Below are positions 62,914 to 64,000 of a stretch of DNA of 64,000 nucleotides, one piece after another (position 1 is the first letter of the stretch; each line of letters starts with the position of its first letter). The notes beneath the pieces are model-generated. The model had not been told where the DNA came from, did no database searches, and saw only the letters and a list, made by a program, of their open reading frames with translations. Made by a program: the position numbers and the translations under genes. The stretch is from Acanthopleura granulata (Eukaryota > Mollusca > Polyplacophora > Chitonida > Chitonidae), in NCBI GenBank assembly GCA_016165875.1, contig JABBOT010000022.1:3561333-3625332 (forward strand), written 5' to 3'.

Positions 62914-63480
62914 CCATTATTTATGCATTTGGTTGGTGTTTCATGCTGAACTCACAAATATTTCACATACACAATGGGGCCAGCATTATGGCGGGAAGAA
63001 ATCGAGCAGAGTTCTTGCTTTCAGAATGAACCAGAAGTGCATATGACCAATTTTATGTTCACACCTTGTTCTAGTAATCCCAGCTATGAATAAAAGGTCA
63101 TGTACACTTCTAAGGAGACAATGACATAATGTTTATATCTGGGTTTTATGGTGTACTCAAAAATATATCACTTATACAGCAACAGCCAGCATTATACAGG
63201 GAGGAAACTGGTCAGAGCGCGGAGGAAAATTGCAACCATGGTGATGTATTTATGCAGTACATATACAGTTTCTCATGCTACTTCATTTCTGTAGAACAGA
63301 CCACTTCTCAGAACACTGGCTACAACTCTGGAAACTGAGAGAAGTGCTTCACATACAACTAAACAATAAGGAAGTATTTATTCACTTATTTATTTATTAG
63401 AGTGGTGTTTTGCGTTGTACTCAAGAATATTTCACTTATAGGGCAGCGTTCAGCATTATGGTGGGAGGAAACCAGGCATA
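62914..63480 (-). repeat. Cluster of three SINE family A fragments
   Basis: Copies at about 62914-63010, 63125-63245 and 63385-63480 each carry TATTTCAC(T/A)TA or ATATATCACTTATA, then CCAGCATTAT or TCAGCATTATG, then GGGAGGAAAC or GCGGGAAG. All run in the same reverse orientation. The third is the best preserved (GTACTCAAGAATATTTCAC). Confidence 0.7.
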
Positions 63481-64000
63481 GTATTGTTACATGCCTGTAG
63501 TTCTTTTTCTTTTCTTGGGATTAAAACGAAAGGCCTAAGGGTTGTGTATATATTATATATATCTATTTCTACACATTATACCATGGTATTTTCAAGAAAT
63601 ATAAACCCAAACTGGAATATCAAAAATTGGAATATCCCCTATTTTTCTTTTGTGAGTAGTATTTAGTAGTGCTTATTGCAGGGTAGCCTGTACACTACCG
63701 TAGATGTATATAACACAACAATAAAAACTTCATTTATTGACGTTATTAAGTCAAATATACCCATCACCATCATCATTTTTACTGTTTTCTGCAAGTTCTA
63801 ATTTAATTTGTAATGCCTCTATGTAGCATAAAATCTATATATTAAGACTTGTTTTTTCTTGTCTCTGGGGCAAGTGCAGCGTGAGTCATCCTCGTAAGTG
63901 GAAATCTATGAATTACCTATAATCTGGTTGTAGTTAATAATTTGTGTAATGGATAATGAATGACAGTATTATTAAATAATGACGTCCTGAAAATTCAGTG

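Larger units (their letters stand above)
59622..64000. other. Non-coding region upstream of the kinase gene
   Basis: No gene is seen. Apart from the dispersed repeat at 62145-62260, the short direct repeat and the SINE cluster, it is AT-rich unassigned sequence. It may contain the promoter and a non-coding first exon of the kinase gene. Confidence 0.5.

Overview
This window is eukaryotic nuclear DNA. Its genes have many GT-AG introns, most of the sequence is AT-rich and non-coding, and it is full of minisatellites, foldback elements and tRNA-derived SINE copies. The genes, the TACATGTA-type words and the SINE type suggest an invertebrate, most likely a mollusc or another lophotrochozoan. That placement is inference; the sequence alone cannot fix the species.

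Three protein-coding genes can be modelled exon by exon. (1) 7.9-25.4 kb, + strand: a multi-Tudor germ-granule protein of the Tudor/TDRD6/TDRD15 kind. Thirteen coding exons keep one reading frame for 3,025 residues and encode 13 extended Tudor domains. One exon of 5.56 kb carries most of domains 1 to 9. A run of very small phase-1/phase-1 exons forms an acidic tail. (2) 32.5-38.9 kb, + strand: mitochondrial ferredoxin FDX2, six exons and 197 residues, with all four iron-sulfur cysteines and the FDX2-type C-terminus. (3) 59.3-51.3 kb, - strand: a NIM1-type AMPK-related Ser/Thr kinase, three coding exons and 587 residues. It has a complete catalytic core, an acidic N-terminal extension of about 200 residues and a C-terminal CaaX-like ending.

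Layout: 1-7.5 kb is non-coding, with SINE pieces, a foldback element and a probable Ty3/gypsy integrase remnant. 7.5-27.5 kb is the Tudor gene with its probable untranslated exons. 27.6-32.4 kb is intergenic with a small MITE. 32.5-38.9 kb is FDX2; its fourth intron holds a 43-bp minisatellite split by a 1.66-kb inverted-repeat element flanked by a 6-bp target duplication. 39-51 kb is intergenic, with several tandem arrays and a small repeat-containing minus-strand reading frame. 51.3-59.6 kb is the kinase gene. 59.6-64 kb is non-coding with clustered SINE fragments.

The three genes show no common pathway. The Tudor protein should act as a multivalent reader of dimethyl-arginine (for example on Piwi proteins) in germ granules. 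FDX2 supplies electrons for mitochondrial Fe-S cluster assembly. The kinase belongs to the AMPK/SNF1 branch. The most unusual material is in the Tudor gene (13 domains with 11 intact methyl-arginine cages, and the symmetric micro-exon tail), the kinase's N- and C-terminal features, and the minisatellite and transposon history of the introns.
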